Source of the DNA: Halothiobacillus sp.
GTDB lineage: Bacteria; Pseudomonadota; Gammaproteobacteria; Halothiobacillales; Halothiobacillaceae
DNA length: 64,000 nt
Reading direction: 5' to 3'
Assembly (NCBI GenBank): GCA_024635755.1
Contig: JAGXIF010000036.1
Coordinates: 62,001 to 126,000 of the forward strand
This document shows, piece by piece, positions 49,146-58,445 of this stretch. How positions within the stretch are numbered: the stretch's first letter is position 1; each line of letters begins with the position of its first letter. The notes below the pieces were generated by a model, which saw only the letters and a program-made list of their open reading frames with translations, ran no database searches and had not been told where the DNA came from. Made by a program: the position numbers and the translations under genes.

Positions 49146-51058
49146 TTTTTGGTCACCTTGTCGACGAATGCGGCGATATTATCGGTCAGCGACCGAGAAT
49201 CAAGTCCGGTGTCCGCCAGGCACTCGGCGCGACTGCCATGCTCGATGAATCGGTCCTCGATGCCGAGCCTCAGGGCGGGGCGCGTTAGGCCGGATTCGCC
49301 AAGGCGCAGCACGATCTCCGCGCCCACCCCGCCGATGCGGCTGCCCTCTTCGATCGTCACCACCGCGGCGTGTGTGGCAGCGAGTGCCTCCAGGGCCTCC
49401 ATGGGCAGCGGCTTGGCCCAGCGCAGGTCGACCAGGGTGGCATCCAAGGCATCGCAGACGGCCATCAAGGACGCGGCGATGCTGCCCACGCCGATCACCA
49501 GCGCCCGTTCGCCGGGGTCGCCGGCCTGGCGCAGCAGCCGCGGCGACCGTGGCCCTTCGCCGAGTGCTTGTCCCCCAAGGTCTTCGGCGCAGCGATCGCG
49601 TGGGTAGCGGATCATCACCGGCCCGTCGTGGCCGATGGCCGCCTGCATGGCGGCCTCGAGATCGCGATGATCGGCCGGGACGGCCACTTCCAGGTTGGGA
49701 ATGCTCATCCCCAGTGACAGGTCGAAACTGCCGGCGTGGGTCGGTCCGTCGGGGCCGACCAGCCCGGCGCGGTCGATCAGGAAGGTGACCGGCAGGTCCT
49801 GCAGGGCGATGTCGTGGATGACCTGGTCCCAGGCGCGCTGCAGGAACGTCGAGTAGATCGCGACGACGGGGTGCATGCCCTCGGTGGCCAGGCCGCCGGC
49901 CAGGGTCACCGCGTGCTGTTCGGCGATGCCCACGTCGTAGAGCCGTTCGGGGAGACGCTCTTGGAATGTCTTCAGTCCGGAGCCCTCGACCATGGCCGGG
50001 GTGATGGCGACGATACGCTCGTCGGCCTCTGCCTGGCGCAGCAGGATGTCGGCGGCGGCCTCGGTCCAGGTGGGGCCGGCCGCGGCGGCGGGTTCGATGG
50101 GGTGTTTTTCCGGCGCGACCACGCGGCTGATGCCACGTTGGCCCACCCCGTGGAAGCGAACCGGATCGCGTTCAGCCTGTTCGAGTCCGCGCCCCTTGCG
50201 GGTGACCACGTGCAGCAGTCTTGGCCCTGTCTGCTCGCGCAGGTTGCCCAGCGTGTCGAGCAGGGCATCGAGGTCATGGCCATCGATCGGCCCGTAGTAG
50301 CGAAATCCCAGTTCCTCGAACAGGCTGCTGGTGCCCATCAGGTGACGCACGCCGTCTCGGAGACTCGCCCGGGTGGAGCCCAGCAGTTCACCCAGGGGGC
50401 CGGTATGGGCCAGTGCGCTTTGCCCGGAATGCCGCAGGCGTTCGATCAGCGGGTTGCTGCGTAGCCGGGTGAAGTGCTGGTTGAGTGCGCCGACATTCGG
50501 CGAGATGCTCATCTCGTTGTCGTTGAGGATCACCAGCAGGTTGGCTTGCCGGTCACCGGCATGATTCAAGGCCTCGAAGGCCTGTCCGGCGGTCATCGCG
50601 CCGTCGCCGATGATGGCTACGGACCGGCGGGTGCTGCCCTGTCGCTCGGCGGCCAGCGCCATGCCCAGGGCGGCGCTGATGGAGGTGCTCGAATGCCCGG
50701 CCCCGAAGGGGTCGAACGGACTTTCGGTCCGACGAGTGAAGCCCGCCGGGCCGCCTCGCTGGCGCAGGTGGGCCATCCACTGGCGCCGCCCGGTGAGCAT
50801 CTTGTGCAGGTAGGTCTGGTGGCCGACATCCCAGACCAGTCGGTCCTCGGGCGTGTCGAAGACCCGGTGCAATGCGAGGGTCAGTTCGACCACGCCCAGG
50901 TTCGCGGCCAGGTGTCCCCCGGTCGCCTCGACCTGTGCCAGCAATGCATAGCGCATCTCCTCGGCGAGTGCATGCAGCGAGGGCCGTGATAGGCCCCGCA
51001 GGTCGGCGGGGCTCTCGATCAGGTCGAGCAAATGCGTCTGGCGAGGGGAGAGCGGCAT
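49142..51058 (-). CDS. dxs: 1-deoxy-D-xylulose-5-phosphate synthase
   Basis: First enzyme of the methylerythritol phosphate route to isoprenoids, 638 residues. The thiamine-diphosphate motif is GDGAMTAGQAFEALNHAG near 155-172. DRAGLVGPDGPTHAGSFDLS is typical of the transketolase-like middle domain, and the SRIGGVGAEI region ends the C-terminal domain. ispA lies directly upstream (three bases) and queD overlaps downstream. Confidence 0.96.
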   Translation of the reverse strand: MPLSPRQTHLLDLIESPADLRGLSRPSLHALAEEMRYALLAQVEATGGHLAANLGVVELTLALHRVFDTPEDRLVWDVGHQTYLHKMLTGRRQWMAHLRQRGGPAGFTRRTESPFDPFGAGHSSTSISAALGMALAAERQGSTRRSVAIIGDGAMTAGQAFEALNHAGDRQANLLVILNDNEMSISPNVGALNQHFTRLRSNPLIERLRHSGQSALAHTGPLGELLGSTRASLRDGVRHLMGTSSLFEELGFRYYGPIDGHDLDALLDTLGNLREQTGPRLLHVVTRKGRGLEQAERDPVRFHGVGQRGISRVVAPEKHPIEPAAAAGPTWTEAAADILLRQAEADERIVAITPAMVEGSGLKTFQERLPERLYDVGIAEQHAVTLAGGLATEGMHPVVAIYSTFLQRAWDQVIHDIALQDLPVTFLIDRAGLVGPDGPTHAGSFDLSLGMSIPNLEVAVPADHRDLEAAMQAAIGHDGPVMIRYPRDRCAEDLGGQALGEGPRSPRLLRQAGDPGERALVIGVGSIAASLMAVCDALDATLVDLRWAKPLPMEALEALAATHAAVVTIEEGSRIGGVGAEIVLRLGESGLTRPALRLGIEDRFIEHGSRAECLADTGLDSRSLTDNIAAFVDKVTKK

Positions 51059-51061
51059 GGG

Positions 51062-52048
51062 TCAGTGCTGGCGGTGGATGACGAAATCCAGGCAGCCGCT
51101 CAGCGCCTGACTTTCGCACCCCAGGGTGGCCAGCTCCCACAGTGCGGCATGGGCGTACCGGACCGTGTCGTCCAGCTCGGATCGGGCGCCTTCGATGCCG
51201 GAGACGGTGACGTAGGAGCATTTGTCGGCGGCCACGTCCTTGCCCGGTGTCTTGCCCAGCGCCTCGGCCGAACCGGTGACATCGAGAATATCGTCCTGGA
51301 TCTGGAAGGCGCGACCCAGCAGGTGGCCGAAGGTATCGACCAGACGGTCCTGGCGCGGCGTCAGTTCGGCCCACCGCGCGCCCATCGCCAGCGCTGCCCG
51401 GATCAGCGCGCCGGTCTTGCGGTCGTGCAGGTCGGCCAGAACCGCCAGGTCACGGGTGCCCCCGCCAGCCAAGGCCAGGTCGATCGATTGCCCCCCGACC
51501 ATGCCGGTCGGGCCCGCGGCCTGGGCCAGTTGGCGCATCCAGTGGGCTCGGGTGTCGGCGTCGATGGGGGCCTCCGCGAGTGCGGCGAAGGCAAGCGACT
51601 GCAGGGCGTCGCCGGCGAGTATCGCCGTCGCCTCGTCGAAAGCCCGGTGGACGGTGGGGCGGCCGCGCCGTAGGGCGTCATCGTCCATGCTCGGCAGGTC
51701 GTCATGGATTAGGGAATAGACGTGGATCAACTCGACGGCGATGGCGGCCGACCAGAGGCTGTCGAAACGTGCCTCAGTGATTTCCGGCCATGGGTGGCCA
51801 TGGAGGCTGCCGAGAAATACCAAGGCCGGGCGCAGGCGCTTGCCACCATCAACGGCGGCGTAACGAATCGCTTCCCGCAAACGAGGCGGCGCCTCGTCGA
51901 GCAGGGGCGTGAGGGCGGCATCCAGACGCGCTTCGAATTCGCGCTGCAAGCCGGCCAGCCAGTCGTCGAAACCGGTGGGCGGTGATGGCAGATCGCGGCG
52001 GTCGGTGTGGCTCACGGGGCGACGATCAGAACGGGGCGCTGTCGTCAT
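51062..52048 (-). CDS. ispA: Polyprenyl diphosphate synthase (farnesyl/geranyl type)
   Basis: Short-chain prenyl transferase, 328 residues. The first aspartate-rich motif is in HDDLPSMDDDALRRGRPTVH and the second in FQIQDDILDVTG. The residues before the first motif resemble the short-chain IspA group. It joins isoprenoid units made via dxs, which follows it, and its start overlaps the xseB end by 23 bases. At 328 aa it is longer than E. coli IspA because of an N-terminal extension. Confidence 0.93.
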   Translation of the reverse strand: MTTAPRSDRRPVSHTDRRDLPSPPTGFDDWLAGLQREFEARLDAALTPLLDEAPPRLREAIRYAAVDGGKRLRPALVFLGSLHGHPWPEITEARFDSLWSAAIAVELIHVYSLIHDDLPSMDDDALRRGRPTVHRAFDEATAILAGDALQSLAFAALAEAPIDADTRAHWMRQLAQAAGPTGMVGGQSIDLALAGGGTRDLAVLADLHDRKTGALIRAALAMGARWAELTPRQDRLVDTFGHLLGRAFQIQDDILDVTGSAEALGKTPGKDVAADKCSYVTVSGIEGARSELDDTVRYAHAALWELATLGCESQALSGCLDFVIHRQH

Positions 52049-52295
52049 GGGCGTCGTCGGATGGTCGCTCGTTGATCGCGTTGACGCGGCGTTCGGCCTC
52101 GTCGAGGGCCTGCTGGCACTGACGCTCGAGTTCGACCCCGCGTTCGTAGTCCTTGAGTGATTCCTCGAGGCTCTGCTCGCCCTGTTCCAGGCGAGCCACG
52201 ATCTGCTCGAGCTCGGCCAGCGCCTTCTCGTACTGGGCGATCGCCGAGGGGTCGCCGGCCTCGATCATCTGGGGTGGGATGGAGTCGGAATCCAT
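52026..52295 (-). CDS. xseB: Exodeoxyribonuclease VII small subunit
   Basis: 89 residues starting at the ATG 52295, preceded by GAGGCG. The TTG at 52310 is an alternative. It is a helical protein with ALAELEQIVARLEQGEQSLE and the YERGVELERQCQQAL coiled segment, the family signature. The large subunit xseA is not in the window. xseB-ispA-dxs is the standard gammaproteobacterial order. Confidence 0.93.
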   Translation of the reverse strand: MDSDSIPPQMIEAGDPSAIAQYEKALAELEQIVARLEQGEQSLEESLKDYERGVELERQCQQALDEAERRVNAINERPSDDAHDDSAPF

Positions 52296-52358
52296 GTCGC
52301 GCCTCGTCAATTGGGGTAATGATTATACGGGTGGGCCGGCCGTCCGACCAAGCCGGGC

Positions 52359-53741
52359 TCAGAAGGTGTCGACCGCCTCGATGGCCTCGTCGAGATGGCC
52401 AACGGCAATTACCTCCAGGCCCTCGACCGGCTTGGGCGGCTTGTTGCCACGCGGCACGATCGCGCGGGTAAAACCGTGCTTGGCCGCCTCGGTCAGGCGC
52501 TCGGGCCCGCCGGGCACCGGCCGAATCTCGCCGGCCAGTCCCACCTCGCCGAAGATCACCAGTCCCTGGGGCAGGGGGCGGTCACGGAAGCTCGAGAGCA
52601 TGGCGATCAGGCTGGCCAGGTCGGCGGCGGTCTCGTTGACGCGCACGCCGCCGACCACGTTGAGGAACACGTCCTGGTCGAACAGCGCGACCTGACCGTG
52701 GCGGTGCAGTACCGCCAGCAGCATCGCCAGGCGGTTCTGGTCCAGGCCGACGGTCAGACGGCGTGAGCCGCCGCCGGGGTGATCGGCGACCAGGGCCTGG
52801 ACCTCCACGAGCATCGGCCGGGTGCCCTCGCGGGTGACCATCACCACGCTGCCGGGCACGGGTTTCTCGTGGCGGGAGAGAAAGATCGCCGACGGATTCG
52901 AGACCGGCTTGAGGCCGTGATCGGTCATGCCGAACACGCCCACCTCGTTGGCCGCGCCGAAACGGTTCTTGACCGCGCGGATGACGCGAAAGCGCGCGCC
53001 GGGGTCACCCTCGAAGTAGAGCACCGTGTCCACCATGTGCTCGAGGACCCGCGGGCCGGCCAGCGCGCCTTCCTTGGTGACGTGGCCGACGATCAGCACG
53101 ATCACGTCGTGGCGCTTGGCAAAGCGCACCAGCTGGGCGGTGGCCTCGCGCAACTGGGAGACCGAGCCGGGCGCGGCAGACAGCTCCTCGGTGTAGAGGG
53201 TCTGGATCGAGTCGATCACCATCAGGGCGGGGAGGGACTGGGCGCAGGCCGCGAGGATCGACTCGATCCGCGTCTCGCTCAACAGCGTCATCTCGCCGGC
53301 GCGGCCGGTCAGGTCATGGCCCAGACGCTGTCCGCGCAGGGCCACTTGCTGCAGGGATTCCTCGCCGGTGATGTAGAGGCATTCGAGCCGGTCCTGCAGG
53401 CCGAGGACGGTCTGCAACAGCAGGGTGGACTTGCCGATGCCCGGGTCGCCGCCCAGCAGGACCACGGATCCGGCCACCAGACCGCCGCCGAGAACACGAT
53501 CGAGTTCGCCCAGCCCGCTGGACTGGCGGGCAGTTTCGCTGATCTCGACTTGGCCGATGGCGGTGATGCGTGGTGACTCGCCCGCGTAACCGGCCGCCTC
53601 GCGCGCCAGGGACTTGCCGCCCGGCAGGCGCATTTCCGCCAGGCTGTTCCAGGCGCCGCAGTCGTTGCAGCGCCCGCTCCACTTGGGATGGTCGGCGCCG
53701 CATTCGCGACAGACGAACGCCGTTTGGCTTTTCTTCGCCAT
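52359..53741 (-). CDS. radA: DNA repair protein RadA (Sms)
   Basis: RecA-like ATPase for branch migration in recombination, 460 residues. The N-terminal zinc finger is CRECGADHPKWSGRCNDC. Walker A is GGDPGIGKSTLLLQ, Walker B is the LMVIDSIQTLY region, and KNRFGAANEVGVF is the RadA KNRFG motif. A Lon-like domain forms the C-terminus. It sits three bases after the CorC-like gene and 63 bases before xseB on the same strand. Confidence 0.96.
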   Translation of the reverse strand: MAKKSQTAFVCRECGADHPKWSGRCNDCGAWNSLAEMRLPGGKSLAREAAGYAGESPRITAIGQVEISETARQSSGLGELDRVLGGGLVAGSVVLLGGDPGIGKSTLLLQTVLGLQDRLECLYITGEESLQQVALRGQRLGHDLTGRAGEMTLLSETRIESILAACAQSLPALMVIDSIQTLYTEELSAAPGSVSQLREATAQLVRFAKRHDVIVLIVGHVTKEGALAGPRVLEHMVDTVLYFEGDPGARFRVIRAVKNRFGAANEVGVFGMTDHGLKPVSNPSAIFLSRHEKPVPGSVVMVTREGTRPMLVEVQALVADHPGGGSRRLTVGLDQNRLAMLLAVLHRHGQVALFDQDVFLNVVGGVRVNETAADLASLIAMLSSFRDRPLPQGLVIFGEVGLAGEIRPVPGGPERLTEAAKHGFTRAIVPRGNKPPKPVEGLEVIAVGHLDEAIEAVDTF

Positions 53742-53744
53742 CGG

Positions 53745-55016
53745 CTACTCCGTCTCCTCTCGCTGGAAGGTGGTGATCATGGCCGTGTCGACCGCCCGTT
53801 TGCGCACGGTGCGCACCTCGATATGCGCATCGGGCAGCTCGACGGTGGCCCCCGCGGTGGGCAGCGATTCGAGTTGTTCGATCACCAGGCCATTGAGGGT
53901 GCTGGCTTCGTGGGTGGGCAGGTCGATCTTGAGTTCGCGGTTGATCTCGCGGATCGGCAGATTGCCTCGCACGATATAGCGGCCGTCGTCCTGCAGGGTG
54001 ATCCCCTCGTGGTCGGAGTCGGGGGAGGTGGTGAACTCGCCGACGATTTCCTCGAGGATGTCTTCCAGCGTGACCAGTCCCTGGATATCACCGTACTCGT
54101 CGACCACCAGCGCCGAGCGGCGCTCCTGGCGCCGGAAGTTGAGCAACTGGGTTGTCAGCGGCGTGCCTTCGGGCACGTAATAGGGTTCGCGCAAGCGGCG
54201 CTTGAGCTTGGACAGCGTCAGGTTCTGGTCGATCAACGGGGCGATCAGACGACGCACGTTGATGATGCCGATGGTGTGCTCGACCGATCCCTCGAATACC
54301 GGCAGTCGACTGAAGGGCGCATGGATCAACTGGTCGAGGATGGCGTTCCAGTCCTGGGTGATGTCGACCCCGGCAATGTCCGCACGCGGGATCATGATGT
54401 CCTCGACATTCGCCTGGCCCAGTTCGAGCACCGAGAGAAGCATGGACTGGTCAAGATCGGGCAGGCGCTGGCCGGACTCGCGCACCACCGTGTGCAGTTC
54501 TGCCCGGCTCAGCGCATTCGAGCCGCGGTCGCGGGGGTGCATACCCACCAGTGAGAGCAGGCCGTTGGCCATCCAGTTGATCAGCCACACCAGCGGGCGC
54601 ATCGGGCGGATCAGCAGGGCGTAGACCCAGGAGGCCGGAAAGGCGAAACGTTCCGGGTAGACGGCCGCGGCGGTCTTGGGCGCGACCTCGCCGAAGATCA
54701 GCAGCAGGAAGGTCATCGCCCCGGTGGCGATGGCGATGCCGGAGTCGCCGAACAGGCGCAGGCCGATGACCGTGGCCAGCGAGGAGGCCAGGATGTTGAC
54801 GAAGTTGTTGCCCAGCAGGATCAGGCCGATCAGCCGGTCGGGCTGATCGAGCAGACGGGTCGCCCGCAACGCGCCGCTGTGTCCCTGTTTGGCCAGATGG
54901 CGCAACCGGTAGCGGTTGAGCGACATCAGGGCGGTCTCCGAGCTGGAGAAAAAGGCGGACAATGCGATCAACACGGCCAAGGCCGTGAAGAGAAAACCGA
55001 TGGGTATCTCGTTCAA
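53745..55016 (-). CDS. CNNM/CorC-family membrane protein with CBS domains
   Basis: Predicted magnesium or cobalt efflux-type protein, 423 residues from the TTG at 55016 (NEIPIGFLFT start); a TTG at 55061 would add 15 residues. The CNNM transmembrane domain (about 1-190) begins with ALSAFFSSSETALMSLNRYR and has about four helices. Two CBS domains (about 200-320) follow, then the CorC C-terminal domain. It resembles YfjD. It lies between the CcsA-like gene and radA. Neither start has a clear ribosome site. Confidence 0.85.
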   Translation of the reverse strand: MNEIPIGFLFTALAVLIALSAFFSSSETALMSLNRYRLRHLAKQGHSGALRATRLLDQPDRLIGLILLGNNFVNILASSLATVIGLRLFGDSGIAIATGAMTFLLLIFGEVAPKTAAAVYPERFAFPASWVYALLIRPMRPLVWLINWMANGLLSLVGMHPRDRGSNALSRAELHTVVRESGQRLPDLDQSMLLSVLELGQANVEDIMIPRADIAGVDITQDWNAILDQLIHAPFSRLPVFEGSVEHTIGIINVRRLIAPLIDQNLTLSKLKRRLREPYYVPEGTPLTTQLLNFRRQERRSALVVDEYGDIQGLVTLEDILEEIVGEFTTSPDSDHEGITLQDDGRYIVRGNLPIREINRELKIDLPTHEASTLNGLVIEQLESLPTAGATVELPDAHIEVRTVRKRAVDTAMITTFQREETE

Positions 55017-55092
55017 GGGTGATTGCGCTTCAGGTTGTGCCAGCCGGAAGTGTACGGCCAAGTGGCAGGGATTTCGAGCCGGGGTCGCGCGC

Positions 55093-55932
55093 TCAGGAAA
55101 TGTCGAGGATCCACTCCAGCACGATCTTGCTGCCGAAGTAGGCCAGGCCCATCAGGATAAAGCCCGCCAGCGTCCACTGCACGGCCGTTCGGCCGCGCCA
55201 GCCGGCCACGTGCCGGCCGACCAGCAGCACGGCGAAGACCACCCAGGCGATCACCGACAGCGCGGTCTTGTGGACCAGGTGCTGGGCAAAGATGTTCTCG
55301 AAGAACAGAAAGCCGGTCACCAGCGCCAGGGTGAGTAGTAGAAAGCCGATCACGATAAAGCGGAACATCAGCTGCTCCACCGACTCCATGGGGGGCAGAC
55401 GCCGGATCCAGCCGGCAGGCTGGTGGCCGTGCAGGGCCTGGTGCTGCAAGAGCAGCATGACGCCCTGGAGCGCGGCAAGCGTGAGCAGGGCGTAGGCGGC
55501 CAGAGAAATCAGGATGTGGGCGTCGAGTGCCATCTCGCCGGTCTGGATGGGCACGTTGGACTCGGGCACGAAGACCGTCAGGAAAACCGACAGTGCCGTG
55601 ATGGGCAGCAGCACGACCGCGATGCCTTCGACCCGTTCGCGGAAGCTGCTGATCACGGTGATGGCGCTGGCCAGACCGAATACCGTCGCCAGGGCATTGA
55701 GCACGGTCAGATTGAGTGCCGCGGGGTCGGTTTGTACGCCCAGTCGGTAGAGCAGGGCACCCTGACCGACCAGGGCGGCGCTGGCGATCAGCAGTGCCGG
55801 CAGTCGCAGGGAGATTCGTTCGAGTCGCTGCGACTGGTCGATCAGCAACAGGAGGGTGGCGAGGACGAAGCCGGTGATGGTGGCGCTGGCGAGAAAGGTC
55901 ACGCTGTGGTCCAAGGCGGAATCTCCTCCCAT
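55093..55932 (-). CDS. CcsA/YpjD-like cytochrome c assembly membrane protein
   Basis: 279 residues with about eight hydrophobic segments, among them VTFLASATITGFVLATLLLL near the start and AHILISLAAYALLTLAALQG. In this family histidines hold haem at the periplasmic side; H142 in LDAHILISLA and H238 in AQHLVHKTALS fit. It resembles YpjD/HemX next to CorC in other gammaproteobacteria. Involvement in haem handling is inferred from family. Confidence 0.8.
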   Translation of the reverse strand: MGGDSALDHSVTFLASATITGFVLATLLLLIDQSQRLERISLRLPALLIASAALVGQGALLYRLGVQTDPAALNLTVLNALATVFGLASAITVISSFRERVEGIAVVLLPITALSVFLTVFVPESNVPIQTGEMALDAHILISLAAYALLTLAALQGVMLLLQHQALHGHQPAGWIRRLPPMESVEQLMFRFIVIGFLLLTLALVTGFLFFENIFAQHLVHKTALSVIAWVVFAVLLVGRHVAGWRGRTAVQWTLAGFILMGLAYFGSKIVLEWILDIS

Positions 55933-55974
55933 GGGGCGGACGGTGTCGGGGCAGGGGCACAGTCTGCCACAGAG

Positions 55975-57384
55975 TCAGTCACTGGCGTTCGACCCCGGCG
56001 GATCCGGTAGTTTCTTGTGGGGATTGAGAATGCCCAACGGATCGAACACCCGCTTGATGCCCTGCATCAGGGCCAGGCTCTCGGCCGGGATCTCGCGGGC
56101 GACGAAGTCACGTTTGACGTAACCGATGCCGTGCTCGCCGGACAGGGTGCCGTCGAGTGCCAGCACGGCGTCGAAGACCTCGGTGAGTGCCGTATCGGCG
56201 GCGGCCATTTCCGTTGGGTCGTCGGGATTGACCAGCAGGTTGACATGGATGTTGCCGTTGCCGGCATGGCCGAAACTGACGATGGTGATCCGGTGGCGCG
56301 CGGCAATGTCGTCGAGCGTCTCGATCAGGCGGGGAATGCGCGAGACCGGCACGACCACGTCCTCGTTGATCTTCTTGGGGGCGACCTGGCGGAGGGTGGG
56401 CGAGAGCGCCTTGCGCGCCGCCCACAGGCGCGCCTGTTCCTCGGCGGTCTCGGCCACGGCGATGTCGGCCTGCGTATCGTTGCCCCGGGCCGCTGTCACG
56501 ACCCGCTCGACCAGCGCCTGGATGCCGGTCTCGTCACCGTCGACCTCGATCATCAGCATGGCGCCCGCTGCCGCGGGGATCTCGACCTGCGAGTTGCGAC
56601 GCAGCAGGTCGAGGGCGTTGCCGTCGATGAACTCGATCGCCGCGGGGGTGGCCGGCTGGGCCATCACCCGCGAGACGGCCGCCGAGGCAGCGTGCATGTC
56701 GGGGTAGAAGGCGCGGAGCAGTCGCCGGGTTTCCGGCAGGGGGGTCAGCTTGAGCGTGGCCTCCGTGATCACCCCCAGGGTGCCCTCCGAGCCGATCAGC
56801 AGCCGGGTGAGGTCGTGACCGACCACGCCCTTGGTGGTCTGCGAGCCGGCCTTGATGGTCTGCCCTTCGCCACCCACCGCGCGCAGACCGAGGACGTTTT
56901 CGCGCGTGGTGCCGTACTTGACCGCGTGCGGCCCGGCGGCATTGCAGCCCAGGTTGCCGCCGATGGTGCACAGGGCGTTGCTGGTCGGGTCCGGGGGCCA
57001 GAAAAACCCCTTTTCGCCGACGATGCGCTGGACCTCGGCGTTGATCAGGCCGGCCTCGACCACGATCAGGCGGTCCTCGGGGCGAAAATCGATCACCCGG
57101 GTCATGCGGTCGGTGACCAGCACCACGCCGCCGTCGATGGGCACCGACCCGCCGGCCGTGCCGGTGCCGCGTCCCCGGGTGGTCACCGGCACCTGGAACC
57201 GCGCGGCCGCCCGCATGACCTCGACCACCTCGGCATGGCATTCGGGGAACACCACCAGTCCCGGCGCGCAGTGCACCCGGCTGTTATCCATGCCGTAGGC
57301 CCAGGTCGAGCCGGCGTCCGTCGCGATCCGCCCCGGGGGCAGGCGGTCGGCCAGATAGCGGTCCAGGTCGTCGAGTGCGCTCAT
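55975..57384 (-). CDS. FAD-linked oxidase (GlcD/D-lactate dehydrogenase type)
   Basis: 469 residues. The FAD-binding PCMH domain has TTRGRGTGTAGGSVPIDGGV near 68-87. NLGCNAAGPHAVKYGTTREN and VVGHDLTRLLIGSEGTLG follow. The C-terminal substrate domain includes FGHAGNGNIHVNLLV near 375-389 and GEHGIGYVKRDF near 425-436. It may oxidise D-lactate, glycolate or a related hydroxy acid; the substrate cannot be told. It lies two bases after the SIS-domain gene. Confidence 0.88.
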   Translation of the reverse strand: MSALDDLDRYLADRLPPGRIATDAGSTWAYGMDNSRVHCAPGLVVFPECHAEVVEVMRAAARFQVPVTTRGRGTGTAGGSVPIDGGVVLVTDRMTRVIDFRPEDRLIVVEAGLINAEVQRIVGEKGFFWPPDPTSNALCTIGGNLGCNAAGPHAVKYGTTRENVLGLRAVGGEGQTIKAGSQTTKGVVGHDLTRLLIGSEGTLGVITEATLKLTPLPETRRLLRAFYPDMHAASAAVSRVMAQPATPAAIEFIDGNALDLLRRNSQVEIPAAAGAMLMIEVDGDETGIQALVERVVTAARGNDTQADIAVAETAEEQARLWAARKALSPTLRQVAPKKINEDVVVPVSRIPRLIETLDDIAARHRITIVSFGHAGNGNIHVNLLVNPDDPTEMAAADTALTEVFDAVLALDGTLSGEHGIGYVKRDFVAREIPAESLALMQGIKRVFDPLGILNPHKKLPDPPGSNASD

Positions 57385-57386
57385 GG

Positions 57387-57950
57387 TCAGTCAGTCAGGC
57401 CCAGCAGCTGGCGGTCGACCAAGTCGACCAGCGTGTGCACGATCTTGAGTTGCGCCTCGTAGGCAATCCCGGGACGCTCGGTGGCCACGCAGATCAGCCG
57501 GTCCTGGCTGTGCAGCTGCGGTGCGATCAACTCCTCGGAGCCGGCAGAGAGCACCACCACCTGCATGTCACGCTCGTGGGCGGCGCGCAGGGCCGGCTGG
57601 ATGCCCTCCACGTCATGGCGCGCGATCGCCAGCAGCACGTCGTGCTGGGCGCCCAGTGCCCGGATCGACTTGGCAAACGGTTCCTTGCCGCCGGGGTAGT
57701 CCGACAGGGCCGCGACGGGCAGCCCGGGGCGCGGGTGCTCGAACTGGCCGGTCATCAGGCGGGCGAAGTAGTGGGCTAGGTCGTTGCGCTCGCGTGCCCC
57801 GCAGGCCAACACCCGCTGGCCGTTGAGCACGGCGGTGAGAATCACGCCGGCGGCCTCCAGCGCCTGGGGCGAGGTCTGCTCCAGCAACTGGCCGATCTCG
57901 GCCAGATCGTTGCCGATGCGTTGTTTCAGGCCGTCGAGAATCTGGCTCAT
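57387..57950 (-). CDS. SIS-domain protein, DiaA/GmhA-like
   Basis: 187 residues from the ATG 57950. It follows lpoA and yraN, the place of diaA in E. coli, whose product regulates DnaA. FARLMTGQFEHPRPGLPVAA aligns with the DiaA/GmhA core. But the usual glycine-serine phosphosugar loop is replaced by CGARERNDLAHY, so sugar-phosphate binding is unlikely and the role may be protein binding. The C-terminal EAQLKIVHTLVDLVD is family-like. Confidence 0.8.
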   Translation of the reverse strand: MSQILDGLKQRIGNDLAEIGQLLEQTSPQALEAAGVILTAVLNGQRVLACGARERNDLAHYFARLMTGQFEHPRPGLPVAALSDYPGGKEPFAKSIRALGAQHDVLLAIARHDVEGIQPALRAAHERDMQVVVLSAGSEELIAPQLHSQDRLICVATERPGIAYEAQLKIVHTLVDLVDRQLLGLTD

Positions 57951-58015
57951 GCGGGTTGTTTCCGTGGCGTCGTGCAAATGGTTTCGGATCTCATCACTGG
58001 CGGATCATGACCCGG

Positions 58016-58438
58016 TCAAAAGGCGTCGACCAGCCAGTCGATGTCCGCCGGACCGTCGTCGTCGGGGATGACCACGGCGATGACGTCAAAGCGGCAATAC
58101 ATCGACTGCCAGCCGGCCTGTGAACCGACCAGCCGCTGGGCGGTTTCGCGGACCTTGGCGCATTTGTGTGCAGAGAGGCTCTCGGCGGCCGTGACCAGGG
58201 CGCCCTGGCTGCGGGCGCGCACCTCGACGAACACCAGCGTGTCGCGCTCGCGCATGACCAGGTCGATCTCGCCGCGACCGGCGCGGGCATTGGATTGCAG
58301 GTGCTGCAAGCCGGCCCGCTCTAGGTGGCGTCGCGCCAGCCGCTCGGCTTGTTGTCCGCGAGACTGTCGCGTTCCCGTCCAGGGTGCCGGGCGCTTGTGC
58401 CACCACTGCTTGACGGTATCCATGCCGCTAGATGACAT
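58016..58438 (-). CDS. YraN family protein (UPF0102)
   Basis: 140 residues, restriction-endonuclease-like fold. The core motif GRGEIDLVMRERDTLVFVEV (about 73-92) holds the acidic and Lys-type residues of the nuclease superfamily. RGQQAERLARRHLERAGL is near the N-terminus. It lies between lpoA and the SIS gene as yraN does in E. coli. Function is unknown. Confidence 0.88.
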   Translation of the reverse strand: MSSSGMDTVKQWWHKRPAPWTGTRQSRGQQAERLARRHLERAGLQHLQSNARAGRGEIDLVMRERDTLVFVEVRARSQGALVTAAESLSAHKCAKVRETAQRLVGSQAGWQSMYCRFDVIAVVIPDDDGPADIDWLVDAF

Positions 58439-58445
58439 GACGGTC

